In this document: positions 1-13,083 of the stretch, one piece after another
Numbering within the stretch: position 1 is the stretch's first letter
How the letters are laid out: every line of letters begins with the position of its first letter
Assembly: GCA_027422505.1 (NCBI GenBank)
Contig: JAPQWV010000634.1
Span: 124,001-188,000 of the forward strand
DNA length: 64,000 nucleotides
Source of the DNA: Craterostigma plantagineum
Taxonomy: Eukaryota; Streptophyta; Magnoliopsida; Lamiales; Linderniaceae
Reading direction: 5' to 3'
Made by a program: the position numbers and the translations under genes
Notes under the pieces: model-generated
What the model was told of the DNA's origin: nothing
The model's database searches: none
Seen by the model: only the letters and a program-made list of their open reading frames with translations

Positions 1-660
1 CTAAATGATCGTTAAAATTAAAGATACTAATTTGAAAAAATGACCGTTAATATTACAAATATTAATTTGGAAAACGACCATAGACGTTAAATTATTTTTA
101 AAAAATGACCGTTAAAAGTAAATATTATCATTTTCGGTAAATTGCCGTTACTAATTACTAAAAAACGATCTTAATTTGGAAAAACGACTCGATTAATGAT
201 TTTTTAAATAAGTATAAGTAAAAATACTAATTTGAAAATGACGGGCGTATTTAACAAAAAAATGATCGTTAATAGTAAAAAAAATTGGAAAAAATGATCG
301 ATAACTATACGATATCATTTTGGGGAAATTGTTAATAATACGATATCAATAGATATTTATGTGTACAATGTCACCAAATAAAAGAAGGAATAGAGAGCTC
401 GTAAAATTGAAAATACCAATAAATATTTATAATATATCTGCATATATGTTTTTTTATCCTTGCTTTCAACAAACAAATTGTCTTTTGAAGTGAATTTGAA
501 AATGGGATAATAAAAAAGAAAGAAAAGAAAAGACAATATTATTACGATTTATGGGTTGACAAAACAAAATATTACAGTCCTTTGACCAGAAGATAATCCT
601 TGGACAATTAGCGTAACATTACAATATATCATTAGCAGCAAAATCACATCACTTTCTTCT
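1..660. repeat. AT-rich spacer with degenerate tandem motif
   Basis: No gene is visible. The first ~360 bases repeat variants of a motif combining AATTTGGAAAAA with ATGACCGTTAAT at irregular spacing (for example near 31-50, 100-120 and 280-300), so this looks like an old, eroded tandem array or part of an AT-rich transposon. The rest is the probable promoter and start of the 5' leader of the RAPTOR gene that follows. Confidence 0.45.
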
Positions 661-977
661 TCCTTGCTTCCAACACACTCACAGCAGAAGCACAGACATC
701 ATCGTATACCCACGTGTCGACGGCGACCGCCGCATCAGCTTGGCGTTTCAAGAGCTCGGAGGATCACCTCTCCTATCCTCTCTCAGTCTCTTCTACGCTT
801 CTATATCACCCTTCTCCGCCAATCATTTCCCATTCCCCTCATTGATTTCTCAGCTGCAGAAGCATCCATTTCGTTAATTAGCGCGCATTTTGTGAATTCT
901 GCCCCTCTAGGGGCGAGGCTGAATCGAAAATTTGGGTGCTCCGTTAGTTACTGAGTGGTGTTTCTTTATTTTTTTGT

Positions 978-3900
978 ATGGCATTGGGTGATTCGATGGC
1001 CGCCTCTAGATTTTCGCACACGACGGTGGCGGGTTCGCCGCCGTCCGATAAGTTGTGTGAGTTTCCGAATGGCAATGCTGATGTTTCCGAGGGCGTGCCT
1101 AGTGTTGTTGATGGTGGAATTAGTGATGATGGTAGTAGAGGTTTGGGTGAGGCGTCGAGTGCTGTGTCAACTACGACGAATATGGCATATTTGCCGCAGA
1201 CTGTGGTTTTATGTGAGCTTAGGCACGATGGTTTTGAGGATTCTGTGCCAGTAGGTCCATCGGACAGTGGTTTGGTCTCAAAATGGAAGCCCAAGGATAG
1301 GGTGAGCTACAGCAGTTTCTTGATTGTGTGTTTAATACTTGGTTCTATTTTGTTGGGAATACTGAAATTGTTGGTGATGCATAAATATGAGCTTGTGCCT
1401 GTATCATTTTCCCAAAAATTGTGGTTTTGTGTGGATATGCTGCTGTATATGATGTTTACCTTCTGACCGAAGTTGCGCATGTGATCCTCAGGTTGCCTTT
1501 AGGAGAATTTTGCTGTTGTCGCATGGAAATGTATATGGTTGATTTCTTGATTTTAGCTCAAGGGCTATACGTTGTAAGGAATAAGGATTGTTTTGTTAGT
1601 CGGAGCAAATTTTGTACTAGGTGCAGTATCTAATCCGTTTAGTTTGAGGAGAATTTAGAGTTAGTGGCTGCTGTCCTGCGTTGCAATTACGTGCTTTGTT
1701 ATATTCTACTCGTTTATTCTATACATGACTTGCCTATCTTCTTTAGCCTTTTTACTCCTTGATTCGACTTATCAATTTATGATCTTATCAATCAAAAGTC
1801 AATTATGCTTAATTTTTAGTCGTGAATACCAACTGCAGATGAAAACTGGATGCGTTGCTCTGGTTCTGTGTTTAAATATCAGCGTGGATCCACCTGATGT
1901 CATAAAGATATCTCCTTGCGCTCGAATGGAGTGCTGGATTGGTATATTCCATTTCCATACGTGCTACTTTTACTACTACCATATGCGATAACTCATCATC
2001 TATCCTTATCTTCCTCTCTTTGCTATATTATCTTTATAAGATCCTAGGATCCCAAGTTCCATTGATAGTTGAGTCCATTTCACATTTAACATTTTATCAT
2101 ATCTGTGTGCTTTTGCATTCTATTCCAAGATCATTTCCACAATTTTGCGCGGAAAAGTTTATTTTAGCTCAGATGTCAGTGGATCGTGCAATGCCACATA
2201 TAGCTATCTATCTATACAGCCCATACATGATATGGAAGATTATAAGACCTGATACTATCTTTTGTACATATGATCTGTAGTCCTTATTTATTTTCTTGTT
2301 AGTTGTAAACCCCTGAAATTCTTCTGCAGTGTGGTTTTCTTGTTACCTCAAGAAGCCCTAAATTAAGGTTCACTTTAGCTATAGTTTTCAGAGACCAGAG
2401 AGATCAGTAGACCATGTTTTGTACCTCAATAGAGCTATACCAGACATTGAAAATGCTATTCTTTCTAAGTGTAATAGGTTGTCCTGATATCTTTCTTTGT
2501 ACATCGCTAACACCGAATTTTTCTGTAAAAGCATAGCTTTCTTGCTTGCATCCTTATGCGGTGTCTTATTTATGTGCATTATCGGTTCACTTTGCAGATC
2601 CCTTTGCAATGGCGACGCAAAAAGCTCTTGAAACGATAGGGAGAACCTTGACGCAACAGTATGAGAGATGGCAGCCCAAGGTATGAGGGATGTAGTTCTT
2701 CATTTTTTCTTTTGCTATTGTCATTTAAGGTCTCCGAATGATACTGATACTAAGAGGATTTGCATTTAAAAAGAATATGGTCTAATCCTGATTAGTTTTA
2801 AATCATTCTCACGTTGTACAGGCTCGATTCAAATATTCGCTAGATCCCACAGTTGGTGAAGTCAAGAAACTATGCACAACGTGCCGCAAGTATGCAAAAT
2901 CTGAGAGAGTTTTGTTTCACTACAATGGACATGGTGTGCCAAAGCCTACTCCTAGTGGTGAAATATGGCTCTTAAACAAGGCGGTAAGTAAATGTGCTCT
3001 AACTCTCTCGTTTCGATTTTTTTTTCCCTTCTTTTCTTTTCTGGTTCTAACTTAGGGTCATGTAGAGTCATACGGAGTACATCCCTTTGCCTATCAGAGA
3101 TCTGGATTCCTGGCTCATGACACCTTCAGTTTATGTTTTTGATTGCTCTGCTGCTGGGTTGATTGTCAATGCCTTCATTGAGGTACTTGATGATTATTTC
3201 AGACATTATCTTGCACTGAGATTCCTAACATATTCTCAAAACCGTATCTTCTTTTATATATACCTTTTTGTTCACAGCTCCTGGGGTCTAGTACTTCAAG
3301 TTCTGGATCGTCCACGAGAGACTGTATTCTGCTTGCAGCATGTGAAGCTCATGAGGTACTACCTCAGAGTGCTCAATTCCCTGCCGATGTATTTACTTCC
3401 TGCCTGACAACACCGATAAAAATGGCATTAAGATGGTGAGCCCGGTTTAATAAGATAATGGATGGTCTGTGTTTCTCTGCAATGGATATTTTCATCACCT
3501 ATATCATAACTCATATATCATGTACTTGAGAAATATTACTCCGCCCCTTATTTATAACTTGTTGGCTATTGTAGTGTAGCTGAAATTATTCATTTGTTAC
3601 TTGACCACCTCCTTCAGTTTTTGTCCTCCCTGTGCTCTTTTTCTGTAATATAATCACTTCACTAAGCAATAATACTGCCTTATTGTTTTTATTGAAGTTG
3701 TTGTTCATGTGTAGCTTCCATTTTCTTAGATTGTACTGGGCGTATTTTTTTCAGAAGTAGTTTAATTATTGTTATTATTTCAATTCTTTGCTCTAGGTTT
3801 TGCTCTAGGTCGTTGCTCCTCGATTCTTTTGATTATTCACTGATTGATAAGATTCCTGGGCGCCAGACTGACAGGAAGACCCTTCTTGGGGAGTTAAATT

Positions 3901-6900
3901 GGATTTTCACTGCTGTGACTGATACCATTGCCTGGAATGTACTTCCACGGGGTATTTGTGGAGTTCAATTTTCCATTTTTTTATTATATAAGTAATGCAA
4001 TATCTAATGTATCCTTATCTTATATAAGCTCTTAATTCGGCAGATTTGTTTCAGAAGTTGTTCAGGCAAGATCTTTTGGTAGCCAGTCTGTTTCGCAACT
4101 TCTTGTTAGCTGAAAGGATCATGCGATCCGCTAACTGCACGACTGTTTCTTATCCAATGTTGCCACCTACTCATCAGCATCATATGTGGTAATTTTCACT
4201 CAGTGCCAAAACATCGATAATTTAATCTATCAGCTATCTTTTCATTGTTGTACCATCCAGGGCTGCTTGGGACATGGCTACTGAGATCTGTCTTTCTCAG
4301 CTTCCCTCAATAATCGAAGATCCAAACATAGAGTTCCTGGTATTCGATTGCTTGCTTCTTGTATTTTTTGACAAAATAAATCGAGTAGCATGTGTAATTA
4401 TTTGATGTTTTCTCATTTGGCAGCCAAGCCCATTTTTTACAGAACAGTTGGCAGCATTTGAAGTATGGCTTGATCATGGATCAGAACATACGAAACCACC
4501 TGAGCAGTTGCCCATTGTTCTTCAGGTGGGAATAGCCGTAGCATCTAATTGGATAATGGAGTTAGTGTTGAATTCTTGTGGTCCTTTGGTTATTTTGCCT
4601 TTTAAACTTTGAATGCTGAATGTATTCTGTATCCCTGAATTGCTGCTGTGGCTTTATTCTATTTCCTATTTTTCTATCTTCAATCTTTTAATTACTTTCA
4701 CGGTTTGCCTGCCCAGGTTTTACTCAGTCATTCCCATAGATCCCGGGCACTGGTGCTACTTGGTAGATTTTTGGATATGGGGTCTTGGGCAGTTGACCTG
4801 GTAGTTGATCTTGGTTTCTTCGTGGTTATTTGGCTTGCTGATAGATATGCTTCCTGGTCTTATTTGCAGTTCTATGCACTTCATTTTCTATTTTCAGGCT
4901 TTATCCATTGGGATATTTCCATATATTTTAAAACTTTTGCAAAGCCCTGCTCCTGAAGTTCGTCAAATTCTTCTATTCATCTGGACAAAGATCCTTGCGC
5001 AGGATAAGGTAAAGAGAATACCTTTTGTAAGAATAAGATCTTATTTGAAGTGAAAAACAAGTTTAATGTGTTTCTATGACAAAGAAGTTCCTTTTAATGA
5101 TGCAGTTTCATGACCTCTTTGTATTTGGCAACTATTGTATTCAATTATGCTGGGGTAAATTACGCCTGTAAATAATATACTGGTCGTTGTCTGGTTTGGC
5201 TAACAATTTCTTCTTCACTATATCCATACACCCTGCCAGATCCATTTCCATTGATTTTACGACATTATTTTGTTCTGTTAAAAAAATTTCATGTAGCAAA
5301 TGCCTGTAATCTCTGACAACTTATGTAAATTGCTGCCTGCTTTTTCACACTTTTTTCCAGCAGGATGCTTTTAGTTTCTAGTCACATTTTATGTTTGAAT
5401 ATCGATCGGTAGGGTAGGGCTGATAATGTTTCCTGCATATTTAGTCATGTCAGGTGGATCTTGTGAGGGATGGTGGGCACACATATTTCATTAAGTTTCT
5501 GGACAGTGTTGAAGCTTATCCAGAACAACGCTCAATGGCTGCTTTTGCGTTGGCTGTCATTGTGGATGGATACAGACATGGGCAGGAAGCCTGTCTCGAA
5601 GCTGGTCTAGTAGATGTCTGCCTAAGGCATCTTCAGTTCTCGTCCCCTAATGAAACTCAAGTTGAACCGTTATTTCTTCAATGGATATGCTTATGTCTTG
5701 GAAAATTGTGGGAGGAATTTCCTGAAGCCCAGATGATAGGCTTGCAATCTGATGCTCCTAATATTCTCGTGCCTTTACTTTCTGAGCCCCAGCCTGAGGT
5801 TTGCCTTTCCTTTTATGGTTTCTATGTTTTGATTCCTCTGCCGCAACTATATTGCGAAATCGATGGATATGTGAATTTGCTTGTCTCATAATATCTTCTT
5901 TGTAACTTAAAAGGTGCGGGCCTCTGCTGTATTTGCTCTAAGCACTGCCCTTAGCCTGGGATTTGGAACATCTAGAGATGGTCATGGAGATGAACTTTAC
6001 GATGATGATGACAAACATAAGGCTGAAGGTGTCATAATTAACAGCCTATTAAACGTTGTTTCCGATGGAAGCCCTCTTGTCCGTGCTGAAGTTGCTGTAG
6101 GTATGTATCACTTGATTCCTTGGCTATCATTATTTGCTACCAATCGCTTCGTAGCAATATAATTTTCCCCTATATCATCACCTGTTATTTTCTCTCTCGT
6201 GGATCATCGCCGTGATGTGACACTTCTCCAATCACCCTTAGTTGAGCTTTGTATACACCTTCTGCAGCTTTATCTCGTTTTGCATTTGGCCACAACAAAC
6301 ACCTGAAAGCAGTAGCTGCTGCATACTGGAAGCTCCGAGGCGGTGCTGTGCTAACTCCTTCGTCATCATTTGCAGCCAAGGGATCGCATAGTGCCCATTC
6401 AACTCCAACCAACTATATCCCACATGGAAATATTATTACATCTGTAAGTGGTCCTTTATCGCGAGCTGGTAATGACGGACATTCTATGTCCCGCGAAGGG
6501 AGAGGATCCACCAGTAGCCCTCTAGCTACTGCTGGAATAATGCACGGTTCGCCACTTTCTGACAATTCATCTCAGCATTCAGATTCTGGGGCACTGAACG
6601 ACTCTGTTAGCATTGGGGGTTTCAACCAATCTAGACGAAGACCGCTAGATAATGCATTATATTCACAGTGTGTGCTAGCAATGTGCAATCTCGCGAAGGA
6701 TCCATCCCCTCGCGTGGCAGGTCTTGGACGGAGAGTGTTGGGAATAATTGGTATTGAACAAGTCACGAAATCTGTGAGGTCAGCTGGTGTAGGTGCTCGG
6801 CCTGGCGATTCAACAATAATGGGAATCCCTAGTCTTGCAGGACTAGCTCGATCATCATCTTGGTTTGACTTAAATGGAGGTGAGGCTGCAACGTTCCATT

Positions 6901-9900
6901 ACACACCTTTATTTTCCATGATTCTCGCCGGTGATGCGGGTTGGGCGTCGCTTACCATTTTGTTAATACTGTATTTTTCATGTTTTTCTTCGCACAACGC
7001 GCTTTTCACTGGTGAATTTCTATGAATACGTATTCTAATTTGTAGGAGGCCAACGGCCACTGGCTTTCAGAACACCGCCAGTTAGCCCTCCTAGACCAAG
7101 TTACATGGGAATCCGAAGAGTTTGTTCGTTAGAATTCCGACCCCATTTGATTAATTCTCCAGACTCTGGACTAGCCGATCCACTTTTAGCCTCTGCTGGG
7201 CTAGGTGGAGGTTCTGAGCGTAGTTTGCTTCCGCAATCGATGATCTATAACTGGAGCTGCGGTCACTTTGTGAAACCGCTTCTTACAGCCGCTGATGCAA
7301 ATGAAGATGCAGTTGCTGCAAGAGAAGAAAGGGAGAAATTGGCATTTGATAGCATTGTGAAATGCCAACATGCATGTGAGTTGATGGAAAATTTCCCACC
7401 TTATCCATCTCCTTGGGACTTCCTAACCTTTCGAACCTTTGCTTTTTCCATGTGCAGCTGTAACAAAATTGCATAATCAAATTGCTAGCTGGGATACGAA
7501 ATTCGAGACTGTCACTAAGAGTGTTGTGTTGCAGCCCTTCTCACCCGTCGTGATTGCTTCAGATGAGAATGAGAGGATCAGGTTGGTAAAAAGTTGCGGT
7601 GCTGATGTTCCTCGTAAGCTCAACATGCGACGTTGATGATCAGAGTTTGTTTCGAGCATTCATATTCATGCTGAAAAAGCGTTCTTTTATGACCTGTGAA
7701 TATGATAGACTAAAGTATTTTTTCTTCTTGTTTGATCAACTTATTTATTTTTTGGTCTCTTTATATGTGAAAACTATAACGCCTCTCCTGCAACTTATTG
7801 CATTAGGGTGTGGAACTATGAAGAAGCAACTCTGCTCAATAGCTTCGATAACCACGAGTACCCTGACAACAGAGGAATCTCCAAGCTCTGTCTTGTAAAT
7901 GAGCTTAATGAGGACTTGCTTTTAGTCGCATCAAGTAAGCCTCTTCCCTCGAGTTGCTTGAGTCTCTATGCAAACTTTCTTCATGTAATTGGGCTCTGCT
8001 TGTGTTGTTACAGACAGCGGACACGTCCGAATTTGGAAAAACTACACATCGAGCGGACATCAAAAATTAGTTTCCGCATTTGCTTCAATCCAAGGCCACA
8101 GACCTGGCGTTCGCAGTGTGAATGCCGTTGTTGATTGGCAACAGCATTCGGGGTACCTTGTACGTCGCTTTTCGAGGAAACACGAGCATATATATATATA
8201 TATATATATATTTGTTTTGTGCCTATGATTTTCGCAAAACATTTTTTCGTTTGCTATATAGTTCTCGTCTGGTGAGATTTCATCTATCATGGCCTGGGAT
8301 CTGGACAAAGAGCAGCTCGTGAGGACCATACCGTCACGATCAGATTCAAGCATCTCAGCGTTGGTGTGTCCCAATTTATATTATGCTCCTTTATTTTCTT
8401 TTCTTCTTTCTTGATTACCTTTTCGTGTTTGATCTTTTCCTTTCATTTTAAGCTGTCCTTTCAACTGCTTCTCACCCAATTGAATTGTGCGCAGGCCGCC
8501 TCTCAAGTTCATGGCGGTCAATTCGCTGCTGGTTTTGTCGATGGCTATGTCAGACTCTATGACATTCGCACTCCTGAAATGTAAGAATTCATCGGTATCA
8601 CTGCATTCAAAAACAATTTCAGTTGGATTCGCCTTCAGCTTTTGACTTAGATTATCGTTGCAACATAAATTTCCGAACACGCGACACGTTTTACGGGCTC
8701 ATTTGAAAAAATGGACAACAAACAGCGCCCTTTAGCATGTTAATTTAGATTCGTTGTTTCCGAAATAAATACATAATTCTTTTTTCCATGCAACAGTTGG
8801 AAAAACTCTCCATTCCAAATGTTTCCCCATATAATGCATCTGCTTTCTAGTTTTCTTACATACATATATATATTGTCGATTTAGGCTGGTCAGTGCAACC
8901 CAACCACACACTCACAAAGTTGAAAGAGTTGTAGGTCTTTCCTTCCAGCCTGGCCTTGAACCAGCAAAGGTGAGATAAACTGCATAGCTTATATAATACC
9001 TAGTTTCTCTTAGAGCATCTCCAACGGATACTTCATTTTTGGGTAAAATACAAAAATAAAGTACGTCTTTACTCCAATGAAACTCTATATCTAACGCTAA
9101 TATTGTGTTGATTAGCAGAGATACTCTAGATGTAGAGTATACACAACTTTCAACACAAAAATTGTGTTGTACTTTCTATTTATTTATAATTTATTTAAAT
9201 GAAAAATATTTTAATTAAAAATAAAATATTTGATTTTCTTATAATAATAAAGTAAAATAAATATTAATTTCCTATTATTTATTTACATTTTTGTTTTAAT
9301 TTAATAAAATTATAATTAAATAATATGCTAAGTTTATAATTTAGTAAATATTAATCGTTATAATTTATTGACTGTTTTTAATTATTATAATATAAAGTTT
9401 AATATATGAATTTGATTTTTAGAGTAGAAAATAGAGTTAATGGGTTGGAGTGAAAATTAGTGTAGAAAGTACAGTTTATGAGTTGGAGTAAAAGCACTGT
9501 AGCAGTTGTAATATTGTGCAGAAGCAACTGTATTTTCATGCTGCGGGTTGGAGATGCTCTTAGCATACAGACACTATTTTTATCTTGATTTCTCAATTAA
9601 CATGACTTCACACCATTCATTACATGCAAGTAAACAACCTCAGTTAAATTTATGTCTCTCTTTTTTTTTTTCCTCAGATTATCAGTGCTTCGTTGGGTGG
9701 AAACATTCAGTTCCTCGACGCAAGGCGTTCCATAGAACCCTACCTAACAATCGACGCACACAGAGGCTCGCTCGCAGCTCTAGCCGTCCATCGCCACGCG
9801 CCCGTTATCGCGAGTGGCTCGGCGAAACAGCTGATCAAAGTGTTCAACTTAGAGGGCGACCCGTTGGGTACTATTCGGTACTATCCGACTTTCATGGGTC

Positions 9901-10016
9901 AGAAAATCGGGTCGGTGAGCTGCCTTGCTTTTCATCCGTACCAAGTCTTGCTAGCTTCTGGGGCGTCGGATGGCCGCGTTTCCATCTACGCCGACGAGGC
10001 TAATCGACCACGGTGA
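978..10016 (+). CDS. RAPTOR1: RAPTOR, regulatory-associated protein of TOR (23 exons)
   Basis: Scaffold subunit of TOR complex 1; in the family it recruits substrates such as S6 kinase to TOR in the cytoplasm. Coding exons: 978-1301, 1839-1941, 2598-2680, 2822-2983, 3066-3182, 3278-3435, 3797-3951, 4044-4188, 4261-4339, 4424-4525, 4717-4800, 4898-5008, 5454-5798, 5914-6100, 6268-6879, 7046-7375, 7458-7581, 7807-7934, 8014-8159, 8262-8363, 8495-8580, 8885-8969 and 9678-10016, giving about 1368 residues (plant RAPTORs are ~1340). The start [13 protein letters not shown] matches the family. Residues ~110-265 form the caspase-like RNC domain with [11 protein letters not shown] (His) and VFDCSAAG (Cys). 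HEAT-like repeats follow, then a Ser-rich linker, and WD40 repeats from ~1033 to the end ([27 protein letters not shown]). All junctions keep phase. The intron at 8970-9677 holds a MITE and the one at 8160-8261 a (TA)n run. Confidence 0.95.
8191..8212. repeat. (TA)n microsatellite in RAPTOR intron
   Basis: About 11 TA units directly after a splice donor inside a RAPTOR intron. It is a simple repeat with no further content. Confidence 0.8.
9013..9559. mobile_element. Tourist-like MITE (copy 1) in RAPTOR intron
   Basis: The ends are inverted repeats, GAGCATCTCCAAC on the left and GTTGGAGATGCTC on the right, flanked on both sides by TTA. A 3-bp TTA/TWA duplication is the hallmark of PIF/Harbinger (Tourist-type) elements. 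The 547-bp body is AT-rich and has no transposase. It shares internal sequence with a second copy at 53137-53564. It lies in the last RAPTOR intron and does not touch the splice sites. Confidence 0.85.
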
Positions 10017-10566
10017 ACGCCCCCGCCTGCAAATTATTTATTTATTTAAAGTGCTGAGAGTCCTATAATCGAGGTTTCAATCGAATTCGAATTTGTTGTG
10101 TTTTTATGAGCTTTGGCATAATAATCATCTGTTCATTGGTATGATGTACATATACATCTTCGTTGGTTTGGGCATCATTCTTATAGTCAATTTGTACAGT
10201 TGACAGACATAGCTCTTTCAATAAAACCCCATTCAATTGTAGGTCGATCAATAATTTATTTCTCTCTTTTAACATTAATAGTATGTCACTTGGTTATTTA
10301 CGTGGGAGACAACTTAAAGTTTAAGTTTTTCCGTTACTATGTAATATGATGACAAATTGCTTAGTGCCTGTCCTAAGAAAGTCATACCATTTCTTGACAT
10401 TTCTTTTTTCCTTAGTTTCCAAGGTTTTTCATAACAAAGATTAACAAGTGGTGATATAATTTTCAATAATAAGAATTTGGGACATATCATCCCCCCTACT
10501 ATAAAACCCTCAGAAAGATACAGTTTAACAACAGATTGAATCATGTAAGAAACCATTTGATGTTTC
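10017..10566. other. Convergent 3' spacer between RAPTOR and MED10
   Basis: The 3' ends of the two genes face each other across ~550 bp. It is AT-rich and probably holds both 3' UTRs and polyadenylation signals; an AATAAA lies near 10220. I see no gene or repeat. Confidence 0.5.
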
Positions 10567-11879
10567 TCAAGGCTCGGGCTTTACTTTAACGTCTCCGTTA
10601 GGAAGAAGCGTGCCTTGAGCTTGCGCCATTCGTTTCGTCTCCTGAAAAAAAAAAAGGAATCAGACCGGGCGTTTTTAAGACAGGGGCAATCATCTCCTTA
10701 CAAGAAGAAATCAACATAACCATAATTTCGAAGGAACTCAGCTGATAAAACTAGAAAAAATGTAGGGAGAAAAAAAATATAATTCAATGCGAATCTATAA
10801 AAAAAAAAAAACTCACAGCAGCAGATGCTGCACGGATTTCCCTGTATGCTTCAACATCGTCAGGAAAGGCTTGCTCGAGCTCCTCTAACAGATGCTTACG
10901 TAGTGCCTGAATAATAAGGTTATACAGATAAATGAAGCTCAATGGTCGTTTTCAGCTACTTGCGAAAAAGAATTGTGTTCTTATGAACATTTCATATCTA
11001 CCATCACTGTTCAGTTGAAACAACCGAGTTCTTGTTTTTGCATTCATTCGCGTTTCCCAGTAATGAAACATCAAAGCAATAACTATATCCTTACGACTCA
11101 CAAAGAAGACATGGGCAAGATCTGAATACTACAGTTGATGATACAAATACAAACCTTGAAAGAGTCAGTTTTTCCTTTGGTGATCTGATTCTTCGCAATG
11201 CAAGAATTCAACATATCCCGCGTGAATTCGTCTGGATTCTTCCCATCGTCTATCAAACTACAACCAATCAGAATATCACATGCTATTGTTAGGCGCACAA
11301 TCTACAACACAATAGCTATCTTAATCAGGAGATTAAACGAAAGAGATGAGAGGATAAAGAAAAACCGACTTTAGAACCTCCTTGGGCACTTGAATGTCAA
11401 CCTTCTCGGCTAGCTTCGACATATTATCCAGCTCCAAAACCAGATTGTTCCTTCAACATAAAGAATGCGGAAAATAAGCAAGCTAACAACACTAAGACGA
11501 AAAATCCTACAAAATATCAAAGTTAGTAGACCAAGTAGTTTAACTAATTCAGGAGGAAAATACCAACCCTAAACAAGAAAATAAACAAATGCACTTCAAT
11601 TGAGGTAGAAAGGAAGGGCAAAAAAAAACAATTTTTTTTCATCGAAATGCAACAAAATACACTCAATTATCAAACTCACATCCTCTGGAGGAGAGGAAGC
11701 TGAGAGGCAACATTGAAGGAAGAGACGGTGAGGTATAGCTGGTGGAGAATTCCCAGAGTCTTCTGTATCGAATTGATGACTTCATTCAGGTTCTGCTTCG
11801 GATCGTCGCTCGCCGTCGTTTGGGTCGATTCCATCGGAGACGCATCGGAGCTCATGTTGGCGTTGGAGGTCGCATCCAT
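10567..11879 (-). CDS. MED10: Mediator complex subunit 10
   Basis: Middle-module subunit of Mediator, the nuclear coactivator linking transcription factors to RNA polymerase II. Exons in transcript order: 11879-11680, 11450-11370, 11257-11155, 10906-10817 and 10641-10567, giving 182 residues, a usual length for plant MED10. Family signatures are DDPKQNLNEVINSIQKTLG near residue 25, LVLELDNMSKLAEK, LIDDGKNPDEFTRDMLNSC, KGKTDSFK and a C-terminus of LPNGDVKVKP. Phases close exactly. The promoter region lies in the 1.2-kb space shared with the divergent SCAR gene, where several TGGGCY motifs cluster. There are no signs of damage. Confidence 0.95.
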
Positions 11880-11994
11880 TTTCTGCCCCCGCGAGTTTTC
11901 TGTCTAAGAGATCTTCGCACGAATTTGCGCCCAATTGATTGCTTTTATACATTACGAAAATTGTAAGAACGTAGAAAGTGGATGGTTATACGAA

Positions 11995-12055
11995 CTTCAT
12001 TGTGGGCTTATCCTATTGGGCTCAAGGCCCAAATTACTTCAAATAGGCCCATATA
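11995..12055. promoter_or_regulatory. Cluster of site II (TGGGCY / GGCCCA) motifs
   Basis: Within ~60 bp there are TGGGCTTA, TTGGGCTC, AGGCCCAA and AGGCCCAT, some 125-170 bp upstream of the MED10 start codon. TGGGCC/T site II elements are known TCP-factor sites in promoters of plant growth and housekeeping genes. Assignment to MED10 is by proximity. Confidence 0.6.
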
Positions 12056-13083
12056 TCCATCACCCAACACAACACTTCATCTATTATATAACCAATTAAT
12101 AATTATGTCTGCTTTATTTTCATCAAAAAAAAATTTTTGTCACAGCTAAACTATTTTTTAGGAGTACCTCACATCGATTAAGTTCGGTTCGAAAAACTAT
12201 AAAACTATTGTCGGTTATGTGTTGACATCGGCTTTATCTGGTTATCTGAAGTATCTGGTTATCTGGTTAGTTGAAGTAGTTTCGAATTAATAAACTTGAC
12301 TTAGAAATGAACCCAAATATTTTATGTTTGGTGGACTAAAGGCTAAAAGTACTATTTTTCTTTTCCAAATGCTGTTGATAAATTGCTGAGAGTATAAGAC
12401 AAACCAAAACCACAAAACCTAAATCTTTAAAGCAAAGATTGCATAATTATAAACCCAATAACCCATGAACGAATAAAAGTCTCTTAAATCATTATTATCT
12501 TAACAACCCTTCACATTTATATCTCTTCAAACAGTTGCCTGCATTGATTGATTTGATACTGATATAAAATAAAAATGGGCTTCTTATATAATTCATAGAT
12601 CTGTATTTTACTCTTTAATAATATAATATTTGGGAATTTGAGGGAAAATACCCGATCCAATACTTCACTAAAATACGCCGACCACCACCTTAAACGCCGC
12701 AAACAAACGCGCACCCCAACAAGCGCATTTTAACAAATGGGGCCCACAAGAATGAAAAGAGAAATTACTGTAAAGAAAAAAAAGAAAGAAAATAAAGTAA
12801 AAGGATGAACTATTTTAGCTTAAAAAATAGTCAACACTCGGTTCATAAGCCAACGGCTGAGCTCCTCCACAGAGTGCACACACAATCATTATTGCATCGT
12901 CATTCACCAAACGAACCGAAAAAATCCAAGAAAACAATCAACCGATTCGCTTCAGCAATTTCCACGGATTGGTGGGAGTTGGTGTTTGTTGAATCTGGGA
13001 ATTGATGAAAGATATTGGTTGCTATCTCATTCAATTAGGGCACTGAGTTCGAGTGAAAAGGTAAAAGAGTTCTCAAGTCAAAA
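12056..13083. other. Divergent intergenic region MED10/SCAR
   Basis: AT-rich, without a gene. It holds the upstream regions of two divergent genes. The 3' part, about 12840-13083, is less AT-rich and is probably the SCAR 5' UTR. A short stretch near 12225-12285 repeats a TCTGGTTA(T/G) motif. Confidence 0.5.

Noticed and set aside
6185..6423. Minus-strand frames over RAPTOR exon 15
   Set aside because: Antisense shadows of conserved RAPTOR coding sequence.
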